Positions 33,162-42,277 are shown, counted from the first letter of the stretch. The stretch: DNA of 64,000 nucleotides from Conexibacter sp. CPCC 206217 (GCF_030646165.1 NZ_JAUTDO010000002.1:310001-374000); one strand, 5' to 3'. Translations and numbers: made by a program. The notes: generated by a model from the sequence alone, not told the origin.

Positions 33162-33947
33162 GTGCGCACCCGATCAGATCCGACGCCTGTGGATTCCCGT
33201 TCTACATCTCTCGCCGTCGTCCCGGCTTACAACGAGTCGGCGAGCATTCATCGCGTCGTCGAGAGAATGCTGCGCGATCGACCCGACTTCGACGTGCTCG
33301 TCGTCGACGACGGCTCGACCGACGCGACCGCCAACCTCGCCGAGCGCGCGGGCGCGCACGTGCTGCGGCTGCCGTTCAACCTCGGCATCGGCGGCGCGGT
33401 CCAGGCCGGCTTCCTCTACGCCCGCGAGCACGGCTACATGCGGATGGCGCAGGTCGACGGCGACGGGCAGCACGACCCGGTCGAGCTGGAGAAGCTGATC
33501 GTCGCGATGGAGGAGACCGGCGCCGACGTCGTCTGCGGCTCGCGCTTCCTCAGCGAGGACCTCAAGTACCCGTCGCCGATAAGCCGCCGCACGGGCATCC
33601 ACATCTTCGCGTTCCTGCTGTCGCTGTTCGTGCGGCAGCGCATCACCGACCCGACGTCCGGGTTCCGGCTGTATGGACGCCGCGGCATCGAGCTGTTCGC
33701 ACGCGACTACCCGCACGACTATCCCGAGGTCGAGGCCGTGCTGATGCTGCATCACCACCGTCTGATACTGAGAGAGACGCCGGTGCGGATGCACCTGCGC
33801 GACGGCGGCAGCTCCTCGATCACGTCGGGCAAGTCCGCGTACTACATGGTCAAGGTGCTGCTGGCGCTGTTCATCGGCCTCGCGCGGCGCCGTCCGGTCG
33901 TCGATCCCGGCGACCAGGCCCCCGTCTCCGCGAGTCACGGGATCTAG
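33162..33947 (+). CDS. DPM1-like GT2 polyprenyl-phosphate glycosyltransferase
   Basis: 261 residues from GTG 33162; GTG 33189 is an alternative start. LAVVPAYNESASIHRVVERM, VLVVDDGSTDATANLAE, NLGIGGAVQAGFLYAREHGY and MAQVDGDGQHDPVELEKLI form the GT-A core, and VCGSRFLSEDL plus ITDPTSGFRLYGRRGIEL complete the dolichyl-phosphate-hexose synthase pattern. The C-terminus has a hydrophobic stretch (YYMVKVLLALFIGLARRR). It is followed after 4 bases by a DUF2304 protein, a partnership common in glycan loci. The product would be a lipid-phosphate sugar for the GT-C-like DUF2142 enzyme downstream. Confidence 0.9.
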   Translation: MRTRSDPTPVDSRSTSLAVVPAYNESASIHRVVERMLRDRPDFDVLVVDDGSTDATANLAERAGAHVLRLPFNLGIGGAVQAGFLYAREHGYMRMAQVDGDGQHDPVELEKLIVAMEETGADVVCGSRFLSEDLKYPSPISRRTGIHIFAFLLSLFVRQRITDPTSGFRLYGRRGIELFARDYPHDYPEVEAVLMLHHHRLILRETPVRMHLRDGGSSSITSGKSAYYMVKVLLALFIGLARRRPVVDPGDQAPVSASHGI

Positions 33948-33951
33948 ACAG

Positions 33952-34356
33952 ATGGACCGGATCCAGCTCGTCTCGGTCCTCGCCGCAGCCGCCCTGCTGC
34001 TGGTGGTGCTGGAGATGGTCCGCCGCCGCCGGCTGCTGGAGCGCTACGCGCTGCTGTGGCTGTTCGCCGCCGTCGTCGTGCTGGTGCTGGCCGCGTGGCG
34101 CGGGGCGCTCGAGAAGCTGGCGAGAGCGTTCGGCATCATCGACGCGCCGAACGCGCTGTTCTTCGTCGCGCTCGCCTTCACGCTCGTGCTGCTGCTGCAC
34201 TTCTCGACCGCCGTCTCGCGCCTGACGGACCAGTCGAAGCTGCTCGCGCAGCGCCTGGCGCTGATGGAGGAACGGCTGCGGCGCGTCGAGCGCAGCGGCG
34301 AGACTCCGGCCGAAGACGCCGAACCGGTCACCGTCGCACGGCGCTCCGGCGCGTGA
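33952..34356 (+). CDS. DUF2304 membrane protein
   Basis: 134 residues with three membrane helices (about 4-24, 32-52 and 68-90) and a C-terminal charged helix (DQSKLLAQRLALMEERLRRV). The motif LERYALLWLFAAVVVLVLAA with FGIIDAPNALFFVALAFTL is typical of DUF2304. These proteins sit beside DPM1-like enzymes and are thought to assist them, perhaps in flipping or retaining the lipid-phosphate sugar; this is not proven. Its stop overlaps the next GTG start as GTGA. Confidence 0.88.
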   Translation: MDRIQLVSVLAAAALLLVVLEMVRRRRLLERYALLWLFAAVVVLVLAAWRGALEKLARAFGIIDAPNALFFVALAFTLVLLLHFSTAVSRLTDQSKLLAQRLALMEERLRRVERSGETPAEDAEPVTVARRSGA

Positions 34357-35876
34357 GCGCGTTCTCGCTGGGCGGTCGAGCGGGGTCCGCCCCGCGCCCC
34401 CGCACCGCGCTGCGCACGCGACTGCGGCAGTTCCCGCTGCCGCTCGCCGCGATCCTGCTGGCGGCGCTGCTGAACGCGATCGCGTGGTCCTACGCGACGC
34501 CGCCGCTGCAGGCGCCCGACGAGCCCGCCCACGTCGCCTACGTGCAGCACCTCGCCGAGACCGGCCACCCGCCGAAGCGCAACGCGGACGACTACCACGT
34601 CTACTCGACCGAGCAGGGCACCGCGATGCTGCTGCAGGCGCTCAACACGTTGCCGACGGTCGGCAACGCGCGCCCGTCGTGGTCGCCCGCCGACGAGGCC
34701 GAGCTGCGCCGCCTCGGCGACGACCTGCCGGCGTCGGGACGCAAGGACGGCACCGGCCCCAACCCGGCCGCGCAGAATCCGCCGCTGTACTACGCGTTCG
34801 CGTGCATCCCCTACTGGGCAGGCCGCGCGCTCGGGCTCGACTTCACCGGCCGCCTGATGCTGATCCGCTGGGCGACGAGCCTCTTCTACCTGGCGATCAT
34901 CGCGCTCACGTGGGTGCTCGTCGGCGAGCTGATGGCGGCGACCTGGCTGCGGGTCGTGGCGACCTCGGTCGTGGCGCTGATCCCGCAGCTCGCGTTCATC
35001 GGCACGATCGTCAACCCGGACATCATGCTCGCCGCGATCTGGACGGCGTTCCTGACGCTCGCGGTGCGGATGCTGAAACGCGGGCCGACGGCCCGCAGCG
35101 TGCTCGGCGTCGGCGCGCTGACGGCGGCCTCGGCGCTGACACACGGGCGCGGGCTGCTGCTGCTGCCGCCCGCGATCGTGCTGATCGGGCTCGCGTTCCT
35201 GAAGTACCGGCCCGGCTGGCGCGCGGCGCTGACGTGGTCCGGCGGGGCCGCGGGGCTGGTCGCGGCCGGCGGCCTGGTGGCGCTGCTGGTGACGCGCTCG
35301 GCGAGCGGCGGCGCCGCGTTCGGCGGCGTCGCGACGGCCAACAGCGCCGGCACGAGCGTGCGCGGCCTGGCCGACTACGTGTGGCAGTTCTACCTCGGCA
35401 GGCGCGGGTTGATCGGGCCGAGAATCGGCCCCGACTACGGCTTCCGGCAGGTCTTCGTCGAGTCCTTCCTCGGCCGCTTCGGCTCACTCGACGCCGGCTT
35501 CTCCAAACGCGTCTACGACGGCCTGCAGGCGCTCGTGCTGCTCGGCCTGGCGGGCTTCCTCGGCGCCGCGTTCGTGCGGCGGCGCTGGATCGCCGAGCAC
35601 TGGCAGCTCGTCGTCGTGCTCGTGCTGACGCCGCTGTCGCTGCTCGGCGGCCTGCACCTGATCGCCTACCGCCAGCTCGCCGCCGGCTCGGTCGACCCGA
35701 TCCTGCAGGGCCGCTACCTGCTCGTCTGCGTCTCGCTCGTCGGGCTCGCCGTCGCCGCGATCTGCGCGACGCTGCCGCGCCGGGTCGGCGCGGTCCTCGC
35801 CGCGGCGGTGCTCTCGATCGGCGTGCTGCTGTCGATCGGCGGCCTCGGCGTCACCGTCCTGCGCTTCTATGTCTGA
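34353..35876 (+). CDS. DUF2142 polytopic membrane protein (second copy)
   Basis: 507 residues from GTG 34353, coupled to DUF2304 by GTGA. About ten to eleven membrane helices. PPLQAPDEPAHVAYVQHLAE is the family signature in the first external loop, followed by NPPLYYAFACIPYWAGR and IGTIVNPDIMLAAIWTAFLT. It parallels the protein at 30576 in order of motifs, including ADYVWQFYLGRRGLIG versus the other copy's GSYLWQFYLPKLGFMD. A GT-C-like transfer of a lipid-phosphate sugar is the best guess. It overlaps its companion gene by 8 bases, like the first pair. Confidence 0.85.
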   Translation: MSAFSLGGRAGSAPRPRTALRTRLRQFPLPLAAILLAALLNAIAWSYATPPLQAPDEPAHVAYVQHLAETGHPPKRNADDYHVYSTEQGTAMLLQALNTLPTVGNARPSWSPADEAELRRLGDDLPASGRKDGTGPNPAAQNPPLYYAFACIPYWAGRALGLDFTGRLMLIRWATSLFYLAIIALTWVLVGELMAATWLRVVATSVVALIPQLAFIGTIVNPDIMLAAIWTAFLTLAVRMLKRGPTARSVLGVGALTAASALTHGRGLLLLPPAIVLIGLAFLKYRPGWRAALTWSGGAAGLVAAGGLVALLVTRSASGGAAFGGVATANSAGTSVRGLADYVWQFYLGRRGLIGPRIGPDYGFRQVFVESFLGRFGSLDAGFSKRVYDGLQALVLLGLAGFLGAAFVRRRWIAEHWQLVVVLVLTPLSLLGGLHLIAYRQLAAGSVDPILQGRYLLVCVSLVGLAVAAICATLPRRVGAVLAAAVLSIGVLLSIGGLGVTVLRFYV

Positions 35877-36591
35877 GCGACCCCGGCAGAGGCTGTCCCA
35901 GCTGCTGCGCGCGCCGTGGGCGCCGGCGCTCGCGGTCGCCTGCGCGATCCTGCTCGTGGGCGCGGTCGCCTACTGGATCCCGTGGCTGACCGACGCGCGC
36001 CAGTACGTCGCGGCCACGCCCGCGCCGACGCCGTCCTCGCCGCTCGTCTACGCACCGGTCGCGTTGCCGCCCGGCGGCGAGCTGTGCATGGCGCCGGTCA
36101 CGCTGCCGCCGGACGGCCGCGTGCTGCAGCTGCGCACGACGACTCCGCAGGCGCAGGGACCGCCGCTGTCGGTGCGCGTCAGCGGCCCCGGCGGCTACCG
36201 CGCGAGCGCGCGCCTGGCCGACGGCTTCAGCGGCGACGTGATCGCGTTCGAGCTGGCGCCGCCGCCGCGCGCGCTGTCGGGCGGGCGCGTCTGCGTCACC
36301 AACGACGGCCGCCGCAGGGTGCCGCTGATCGGCTCGACCGAGGTCTTCACCGCGAGCGCCCGGCCCGCGGCGGTGCTCGACGGCAGACCGCTGGCGCAGA
36401 AGGTCGCGCTCGCCTTCTACACGACCGCCGACAACGGGCTGGTCCACCACCTCGGCGCGCTGCTGGACCACGCCGCCGCGTTCAAGCCGTTCGGCGGCGT
36501 GCTGCTCGGGTTCGTCGTCGTGCTGCTACTGCTCGCACTGCCGCTGGCGACGATCGGCGGGCTCGTGTGGGCGCTGCGCCAGGACCACTAA
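35869..36591 (+). CDS. Membrane-anchored companion of the second DUF2142 protein
   Basis: 240 residues from ATG 35869, overlapping the DUF2142 stop by 8 bases (ATGTCTGA). An N-terminal helix (ALAVACAILLVGAVAYWIPW) and a C-terminal helix (GGVLLGFVVVLLLLALPLAT) flank about 150 external residues of likely beta structure. Two Cys occur in GGELCMAP and GGRVCVTNDGRR, matching the positions of the two Cys in the first companion. The function is unknown; an accessory or acceptor-binding subunit of the GT-C-like protein is plausible. Confidence 0.7.
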   Translation: MSERPRQRLSQLLRAPWAPALAVACAILLVGAVAYWIPWLTDARQYVAATPAPTPSSPLVYAPVALPPGGELCMAPVTLPPDGRVLQLRTTTPQAQGPPLSVRVSGPGGYRASARLADGFSGDVIAFELAPPPRALSGGRVCVTNDGRRRVPLIGSTEVFTASARPAAVLDGRPLAQKVALAFYTTADNGLVHHLGALLDHAAAFKPFGGVLLGFVVVLLLLALPLATIGGLVWALRQDH

Positions 36592-36594
36592 CAT
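36589..36594 (+). promoter_or_regulatory. -10-like TAACAT for the GT4 gene at 36602
   Basis: TAACAT ends 7 bases before ATG 36602 and contains the TAA stop of the preceding gene. Confidence 0.4.
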
Positions 36595-36601
36595 CGCCGC
36601 G

Positions 36602-37765
36602 ATGCCCTCCGAGCTGCGCCGTGTCGGCCTGAACCTGCTCTACCTCGTGCCCGGCCAGGTCGGCGGCAGCGAGGTCTACGCGCGTGAGCTGGTCGGCGCG
36701 CTGGGGCGCGCACGGCCCGAGCTGGAGCTGCTCGCGTTCGCCAACGACGAGGGCGCCCCGTCGCTCGCGCAGGCCGGCTGGCCCGCCAACGTGCGGATCG
36801 TGCGACTGCCGGTGCGCGGCGCCAACAAGCCGGCGCGGATCGCGACCGAGCTGGCGCGGCTGCCGCTGGCGGCGCGCCACCACCGCGTCGAGCTGCTGCA
36901 CTCGCTCGGCACGACCGGGCCGATCGTCGCGGGCGTGCCGCACGTGCTGTCGATCCTCGACCTGATCTACGCGCACTACCCGGAGACGTTCCCAGCCGCC
37001 GCGCGGCTCGGACTCGGCGCCGTCGTCGGACCGGCGGCGCGCCGCGCCGACCGCGTCGTGACGATCTCCGAGGCGGTCAAGCGCGACGTCGTGCAGCGGC
37101 TGAACGTGCCGGCCGAGCGCGTCGACGCGGTCCTGCTCGGCTACGGCGCGGAGCGCGCCCGCGCTACTCCGGCGCCGCCGGCCGCGCTGCGCGAGCGCTT
37201 CGGACTCGGCGAGGGGCGCGTCGTGCTGTGCGTCTCGGCCGCGCTCGTGCACAAGAACCTGCCGCGGCTGATCGACGCCTTCGCCCAGCTCGGCCCCGGC
37301 TTCGAGGACTGCCGGCTCGTGCTCGTCGGCCATCACGGACGCGACTCCGAGGCGCTGCGCGAGCACGCCGAGCGCGCTGGCGTGAGCGACCGGATCGTGC
37401 AGACCGGTTGGATCGAGGCCGACGTGCTGGAGGGCCTCTACGCGCTCGCGAGCTGCTGCGCCTACCCGTCCCTGCACGAGGGCTTCGGCCTGCCGCCGCT
37501 GGAGGCGATGGTGCGCGAGGTCCCGCTCGCCTGCTCCGACGCGACCTCGCTGCCGGAGGTCGTCGGCGACGCCGCCGAGCTGTTCGAACCGACCGACCCC
37601 CGCGCGATCCGCGACGCGATCGCACGCCTGCTGACCGACCCCGCGCGCGCCGCGGAGCTGGTCGCGAGCGGGCGCCGGCGCGTCGGCCTCTTCACGTGGG
37701 ACCGCTGCGCCGAGGGCGTGCTCGCCAGCTACGAGCGCGCGCTGCGGCCGGCGACGCGCGCGTAG
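36602..37765 (+). CDS. GT4-family glycosyltransferase, mannosyltransferase-like
   Basis: 387 residues. GLNLLYLVPGQVGGSEVYAR begins the acceptor domain with the GGSE loop. HVLSILDLIYAHYPETFPAA and RVVTISEAVKRDVVQRL follow, then the donor domain with LCVSAALVHKNLPRLIDAFA, YALASCCAYPSLHEGFGLPP and LEAMVREVPLACSDATSLPE, which gives the EGFGLPPLE signature (E-x7-E). This is the WbaZ/mtfB-like mannosyltransferase pattern. Its 3' end overlaps the convergent glycosyltransferase gene by 37 bases. Confidence 0.92.
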   Translation: MPSELRRVGLNLLYLVPGQVGGSEVYARELVGALGRARPELELLAFANDEGAPSLAQAGWPANVRIVRLPVRGANKPARIATELARLPLAARHHRVELLHSLGTTGPIVAGVPHVLSILDLIYAHYPETFPAAARLGLGAVVGPAARRADRVVTISEAVKRDVVQRLNVPAERVDAVLLGYGAERARATPAPPAALRERFGLGEGRVVLCVSAALVHKNLPRLIDAFAQLGPGFEDCRLVLVGHHGRDSEALREHAERAGVSDRIVQTGWIEADVLEGLYALASCCAYPSLHEGFGLPPLEAMVREVPLACSDATSLPEVVGDAAELFEPTDPRAIRDAIARLLTDPARAAELVASGRRRVGLFTWDRCAEGVLASYERALRPATRA

Positions 37766-38736
37766 ACCGCTTCCAGCTGCTGCGCGACCCCGTCCCAGCG
37801 CGGGATCGCGGGCGCCGGGCCGCTCGGCGGGTGGGCGGCGAACGAGGTCGCCGCGTCCGCCAGCTGCGCGCGCTCGGCGACGACCCGCACGTGGGCGGGA
37901 TGGGCCGCCGCCAGCTCGCGGTGGCTCGGCAGGTCGCTCAGCACGACCGGCGTCCCGAGCGACAGCGTCTCGACGACCGCGAGGCTCTGCGTCTCGGCCG
38001 TGCTGTGGTGCACCAGCACCGCCGCGGCGCGCTGCAGCGCGGCGACGACGGCGGGGTCGTCGACGTGCCCGAGCCAGGTCGTGCCGCTGCCGGCGACCGT
38101 CCCCTCCCACTCCGCGCGCTCGGCGTCGCTGCCGTGGAAGCCGCCCGCGACGACGACCGGCAGCCGCGGCGCGAGCACGCGCACGATCTCCAGCTGCGCC
38201 TTGCGCGCGGAGACCGTCCCCAGCAGCAGCGCGAACGGCTGCGCTGGCAACTCCGGCGGCGGCGCGACGACGGGCGCGTCGAGCGAGCCGCTGCCGTTGG
38301 GCACGACCGCGACGTCCGCGGTGGCGTCCCTGCCGACGAGCCGCACGACCACGTCGCGCTCGTAGGCGGTCAGCGCGACGATCGCGTCGGCGCGCTGGAG
38401 GATCTGCAGCCGCATCCGCCCCGCCGTCAGCAGCGGCAGGCGCGCGGCGACACGCATCACCTGCTCCTCACGCCCGCGGCTGAGCACGATCACCGGCGAG
38501 ACGACGAGCGGTCTCAGCGCCTGCGCGTGCAGCAGCAGGTGCCGCAGGTTCGGCTCGGCGCCGAAGCCGTGCACGACGTCCAGCGGCGGGCGCCGCTCGG
38601 CGCGCTCCAGGAACACGACCTCGTGGCCGCGCGCCCGCAGCGCCTGCGCGGTGTCGCGCATCTGACGCTCGAGGCCGCCGCCCCCGATCGCCGGTGGGAT
38701 GCCGCCCAGGAAGCCGATTCGAAGTGGCGGGGTCAC
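37729..38736 (-). CDS. GT4-family glycosyltransferase
   Basis: 335 residues from GTG 38736. LRIGFLGGIPPAIGGGGLER opens the acceptor domain with a glycine-rich loop. IVALTAYERDVVVRLVGRDA precedes the donor domain, with FALLLGTVSARKAQLEIVRV and AAAVLVHHSTAETQSLAVVE TLSLGTPVV, where ETQSLAVVE stands for the E-x7-E motif. It converges with the gene at 36602 (37-base overlap) and diverges from the methyltransferase at 38800. No TANNNT element is evident upstream of this start. Confidence 0.83.
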   Translation of the reverse strand: MTPPLRIGFLGGIPPAIGGGGLERQMRDTAQALRARGHEVVFLERAERRPPLDVVHGFGAEPNLRHLLLHAQALRPLVVSPVIVLSRGREEQVMRVAARLPLLTAGRMRLQILQRADAIVALTAYERDVVVRLVGRDATADVAVVPNGSGSLDAPVVAPPPELPAQPFALLLGTVSARKAQLEIVRVLAPRLPVVVAGGFHGSDAERAEWEGTVAGSGTTWLGHVDDPAVVAALQRAAAVLVHHSTAETQSLAVVETLSLGTPVVLSDLPSHRELAAAHPAHVRVVAERAQLADAATSFAAHPPSGPAPAIPRWDGVAQQLEAVYARVAGRSARS

Positions 38737-38781
38737 GCGGCGCGAATCTTCCCAGCTCGCCGCCCCGACCGCGCTGACGGC

Positions 38782-38787
38782 TACGAT
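38782..38787 (+). promoter_or_regulatory. -10-like TACGAT for the 38800-42277 operon
   Basis: TACGAT ends 12 bases before ATG 38800, the first of three overlapping genes. Confidence 0.45.
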
Positions 38788-38799
38788 CCTGCGACCAGC

Positions 38800-39510
38800 A
38801 TGCCGTCCGCCACCGCCGTCCGCTCCGCGCGACTGACCGCATTCGTCGCCCAATCGCCGTTCGACCGCCAACCGATCCTCGCGTTCATGGAGGCGGTCGC
38901 CGCACGCCTTCCGGCGGGCTCGACCGTGCTTGACGCGGGCGCCGGCGACGCGCCGTATCGCGAGCTGTTCGCGCACTGCGACTACAAGACCAGCGACTGG
39001 ACCAACTCCGTCCACGAGGGCGCGCAGGCGGTCGACTTCGTCGCCTCGCTCGACGCGCTGCCGATCCCCGACCGCTCGTTCGACACGGTCCTCAACACGC
39101 AGGTGCTCGAGCACGTCGCCGAGCCGCTCGCGGTCGTGCGGGAGCTGCGCCGCGTGCTCGTCCCCGGGGGCGAGCTGTGCCTCACCGTCCCGCTCGTCAA
39201 CGAGCTGCACGAAGAGCCCTACGACTTCTACCGCTACACGCCGTACGCGCTCAGATCGCTGTTCGAGCAGGCCGGCCTCGAGGTCCTCTCGATCGAGCCG
39301 CTGACCGGCTTCTACACGACGCTCGCCGCGCTGCTGCGCAGCGCCGGCCTGATCACCGGCGTGCAGGCGCAGGGCGACCTGGCGCGGCGCGCGCTCGCGG
39401 CCGCGATGCGCATGGTCGCGCCGGCGCTGCCGCGCCTGGACCGACTCGACCGCCGCCGCGCGCTGCCGCTCGGCTACGTCTGTCGCGCGCGCCGGCCCCA
39501 GGGCACATGA
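38800..39510 (+). CDS. Class I SAM-dependent methyltransferase
   Basis: 236 residues from ATG 38800. STVLDAGAGDAPYRELFAHC is the SAM site, YKTSDW the strand-2 region, and FDTVLNTQVLEHVAEPLAVV with VLVPGGELCLTVPLVNELHE complete the Methyltransf_11 fold. EEPYDFYRYTPYALRSLFEQ is a motif often seen in sugar-associated members of this family. A hydrophobic C-terminal helix may contact the membrane. The stop overlaps the flippase start as ATGA, so methylation and flipping are tied in one operon. Confidence 0.9.
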   Translation: MPSATAVRSARLTAFVAQSPFDRQPILAFMEAVAARLPAGSTVLDAGAGDAPYRELFAHCDYKTSDWTNSVHEGAQAVDFVASLDALPIPDRSFDTVLNTQVLEHVAEPLAVVRELRRVLVPGGELCLTVPLVNELHEEPYDFYRYTPYALRSLFEQAGLEVLSIEPLTGFYTTLAALLRSAGLITGVQAQGDLARRALAAAMRMVAPALPRLDRLDRRRALPLGYVCRARRPQGT

Positions 39511-41048
39511 CCGCGGCGGCGCCCGACGGCGTCCCGCCCGGCCCGGTCGAGCAGCGCCACGTCGCGCGCAGCGCCGCCGTGACCGGGCTCGCGCAGATCG
39601 CGATGCTGGGGATCGGCGCGGTCCTCTCGATCGTGATCCTGCTCGTGTTCGGCAAGAACAGCCGCACGGACGGTCTGCTCGCCGCCTACGGCGTCTACAG
39701 CATCGTCGTGCTGTTCGCGCAGAGCTTCCGCACGACCGCCGTCGCGCGTCTGGTCGAGGGCGAGCGGCCGTTCGAGACCTACGACCGCTTTCTCGGCGGG
39801 GTGCTCGTGATCATCCTCGGCTCCGGCGTCGTGCTGGTCGTGCTCGGCTCGCAGCTCGCGACGCTGCTGACCGGCGACCTCGGCGACGCGGCGCACGACA
39901 CCGCGCGCTTCACGCTCGCGCTGCTGTGGCCGGCGGCGGGCGCCCAGCTCGTCTCCGCGCTGAGTGCCGCGCAGCTCGGCGTGCGCGGCGAGTTCGCGCT
40001 GCCCGGGGCCGCGTTCGTCGGCGGCGGACTGACGCAGGTCGCGCTGACGCTGGCGCTGTCGGGCCCGCTCGGGCACGACGCGGTCGCGGTCGCGATCGCC
40101 GCCGGCTCGCTGCTGACGTGCGCGCTGCTGCTGGGCCGGATGGCCGTGCTCGGCTACCGCCCGCACCCGCGCGACGTCCGGCCCCGTCTCACCACCCTGC
40201 GCACGCTGGTGCAGATGCTCGGCGGCGCGACCGCGCACCTCGCCGTGCAGCTGACGTACCTCGTCAGCCTCGCGTTCGCGGCGCGGATCGGACCCGGCGG
40301 GGTGACGCTCTACTCGTACGCGTTCCTCGCCAACGCCGCGATCGTCGGCGCGACGAGCGGCTCGATCGCGCTCGTGCTGGCGGCGCCGATCGCCGGCAGC
40401 TGGGATCGGCGCCCGCGCTCGCTGGACGCACACATGCAGATCGTCGCGCGCGCCGTGCTGATGGTGATGGTGCCGCTGCTGGGCGTGATCGCGCTCGCCG
40501 GCACGCCTGTGATCGAGCTGGTGCTCGGCTCGTCGCTGTCGCATTCCGACGCGGTCACGATCGTCGGGATCGTGCTCGCGCTCGCCGGCGCGATGCTGGC
40601 GAGCGCCGTCGAGCCGGTCCCGATGCTGGCGGCGTTCGCGACCTCCCGCTACAGCCGCGTCGCGCTGCTGTCGCTGACGCTCGTCGTGACCCAGGTCGCG
40701 ATCGCGAGCGTCGCGCTGGAGCTCGACTCGCTCGTCGGCCTCGGCGTCGCGACGTCGATCGCGACCCTCACCTACGTCACGCTGCTGCTGCAGCTGATCT
40801 ACGGGCGCGAGCTGCTGACGCCGATCAAGCTCGTCCTGCGCGAGCTGCTGTCGCTGCTGCTCCCGTGCGCAGTGCTGTTCGTGCCCGCCGGGTTCGCGGC
40901 GGCCGCGCTCGGCGGCGACGGCTGGGCGGTCGCGGCGGCGGTCGCGGCGAGCCTGCTCTACCTGCTCTTCCTGCGGCTGCTGCGCCCCGAGCACTGGGCG
41001 CTGCTGCTGCGCGTGCTGCCGATCCCGACCGCCGGAGGCACGACCTGA
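39507..41048 (+). CDS. MurJ/Wzx-like lipid-linked glycan flippase
   Basis: 513 residues from ATG 39507 (ATGA overlap). About 13-14 membrane helices, with the paired 6+6 helix architecture of the MOP superfamily. VTGLAQIAMLGIGAVLSIVI and the loop FGKNSRTDGLLAAYGVYSIV resemble the first helices of MurJ (GRSAETDAFF-type loop), as does SYAFLANAAIVGATSGSIAL in the middle. It should flip a lipid-linked oligosaccharide for later polymerisation or attachment. A single residual copy of murJ proper would be expected elsewhere, so a glycan-specific flippase is preferred here. The stop and the next start share TGATG. Confidence 0.82.
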   Translation: MTAAAPDGVPPGPVEQRHVARSAAVTGLAQIAMLGIGAVLSIVILLVFGKNSRTDGLLAAYGVYSIVVLFAQSFRTTAVARLVEGERPFETYDRFLGGVLVIILGSGVVLVVLGSQLATLLTGDLGDAAHDTARFTLALLWPAAGAQLVSALSAAQLGVRGEFALPGAAFVGGGLTQVALTLALSGPLGHDAVAVAIAAGSLLTCALLLGRMAVLGYRPHPRDVRPRLTTLRTLVQMLGGATAHLAVQLTYLVSLAFAARIGPGGVTLYSYAFLANAAIVGATSGSIALVLAAPIAGSWDRRPRSLDAHMQIVARAVLMVMVPLLGVIALAGTPVIELVLGSSLSHSDAVTIVGIVLALAGAMLASAVEPVPMLAAFATSRYSRVALLSLTLVVTQVAIASVALELDSLVGLGVATSIATLTYVTLLLQLIYGRELLTPIKLVLRELLSLLLPCAVLFVPAGFAAAALGGDGWAVAAAVAASLLYLLFLRLLRPEHWALLLRVLPIPTAGGTT

Positions 41049-42277
41049 TGCGCATCCTGCACCTGTCTCCGCACCTGCCGTTCGCCCCCGGCGGTTCCGG
41101 CGGCGCGACGCGCCAGTTCCACCTGCTGCGCCGCCTCGTCGAGCTCGGCCACGACGTCACGACAGTCGTGCCGGTGCCGCGGCAGCATCGCGAGCACGTC
41201 GCGCTGACGCGCGCGGCGGGGATCCGCGTCGAGGCGGTCCCACGACCGGCGTCGCGCGTGCGCGAGACGCTCGACGCGGTCATGCACGAGCCGCGCCTGC
41301 TGCCGCTCGCCGCCGCCGCCCCGCTGCCCGCCTGGCAGGTGCGCGTGCTGTGGCAGCAGCTGCGCCCCGTCGTCGCACGCGTGATCGCGGAGACACCGCC
41401 GGACCTCGTCATCGTCGAGCTGGACGTCAGCGGCGGCTGGATCGCCGACCTGCCGCAGCAGCTGCCGGTGCTCGTCGCCATGCACGACGTGACGGCCGGC
41501 TACTTCGCCGCGCGCGCCGCCGCGACGAGCGGGCGCCAGCAGCGCTGGTTCGCGTTCGAGCAGCGCCGCGCCGGCGCCGACGCGCGCCGCTGGCTGCCGC
41601 GCGCGCGGGGGCTCGTCTGCGTCTCGCAGGCGGACGCCGACGCGTTGGCGGCGCTGCTCGGGCCGGCCGCGCCGGCGCCCCACGTCGTCCCCAACGGCGT
41701 CGACCTGAGCGCCTTCCCCCCGGCCGGCGACGAGCCGGACGGGCCGCCGACGCTGCTGTTCACCGGCACGATGAACTACGCGCCCAACGTCGAGGGCATC
41801 CGCTGGTTCGCCGACGGGGTCTGGCCCCGCATCCGTGCCCGTCACGCGGATGCGCGCCTGCTCGTGGTGGGGCGCGATCCGACGCCGGCCGTCATCCGGC
41901 TGGGCGAGCTCGACGGCGTCACGGTGACCGGCTCGGTCGCGGACGTCGCGCCGTACTTCGGCGACGCGCAGCTCGTCGTCGTGCCGCTGCTGTCCGGCGG
42001 CGGCACGCGGCTGAAGATCGTCGAGGCGGCCGCCAGCCGCCGCGCGATCGTCTCGACCAGCCGCGGCGCGGAAGGGCTCGACGTCGCGGCGGGGAGAGAG
42101 CTGCTGATCGCGGATGCCCCGGAGGAGTTCGCCGCGCAGACGCTCGCGCTGCTGGGCGATCCCGCACGCCGCGCGCAGCTGGCGGCGGCGGCGCGCAGCT
42201 TCGCGGAGCGCTACGACTGGCGCGCGCTGGGCGATCGCTTCGAGCGGATCGTGCGCGCGGCGGCGGACGGCAGCTGA
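41048..42277 (+). CDS. GT4-family glycosyltransferase
   Basis: 409 residues from ATG 41048, which overlaps the flippase stop by one base (TGATG). MRILHLSPHLPFAPGGSGGA opens the acceptor domain. GLVCVSQADADALAAL and HVVPNGVDLSAFPP precede the donor domain: LLFTGTMNYAPNVEGIRWFA, GSVADVAPYFGDAQLVVVPL and LSGGGTRLKIVEAAASRRAI. The GGTRLKIVEA motif with FTGTMNYAPN marks the GT4 subgroup related to TuaC/PelF-like enzymes (Glyco_trans_4_4 plus 1_4). The operon with methyltransferase and flippase suggests it acts just before export. Confidence 0.9.
   Translation: MRILHLSPHLPFAPGGSGGATRQFHLLRRLVELGHDVTTVVPVPRQHREHVALTRAAGIRVEAVPRPASRVRETLDAVMHEPRLLPLAAAAPLPAWQVRVLWQQLRPVVARVIAETPPDLVIVELDVSGGWIADLPQQLPVLVAMHDVTAGYFAARAAATSGRQQRWFAFEQRRAGADARRWLPRARGLVCVSQADADALAALLGPAAPAPHVVPNGVDLSAFPPAGDEPDGPPTLLFTGTMNYAPNVEGIRWFADGVWPRIRARHADARLLVVGRDPTPAVIRLGELDGVTVTGSVADVAPYFGDAQLVVVPLLSGGGTRLKIVEAAASRRAIVSTSRGAEGLDVAAGRELLIADAPEEFAAQTLALLGDPARRAQLAAAARSFAERYDWRALGDRFERIVRAAADGS

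Noticed and set aside
39507..41048. Calling the flippase gene the cell's murJ
   Set aside because: The protein is MurJ-like in architecture, but it is embedded between glycan methyltransferase and GT4 genes in an overlapping operon, so a glycan-specific flippase is more likely. It cannot be settled without the rest of the genome.
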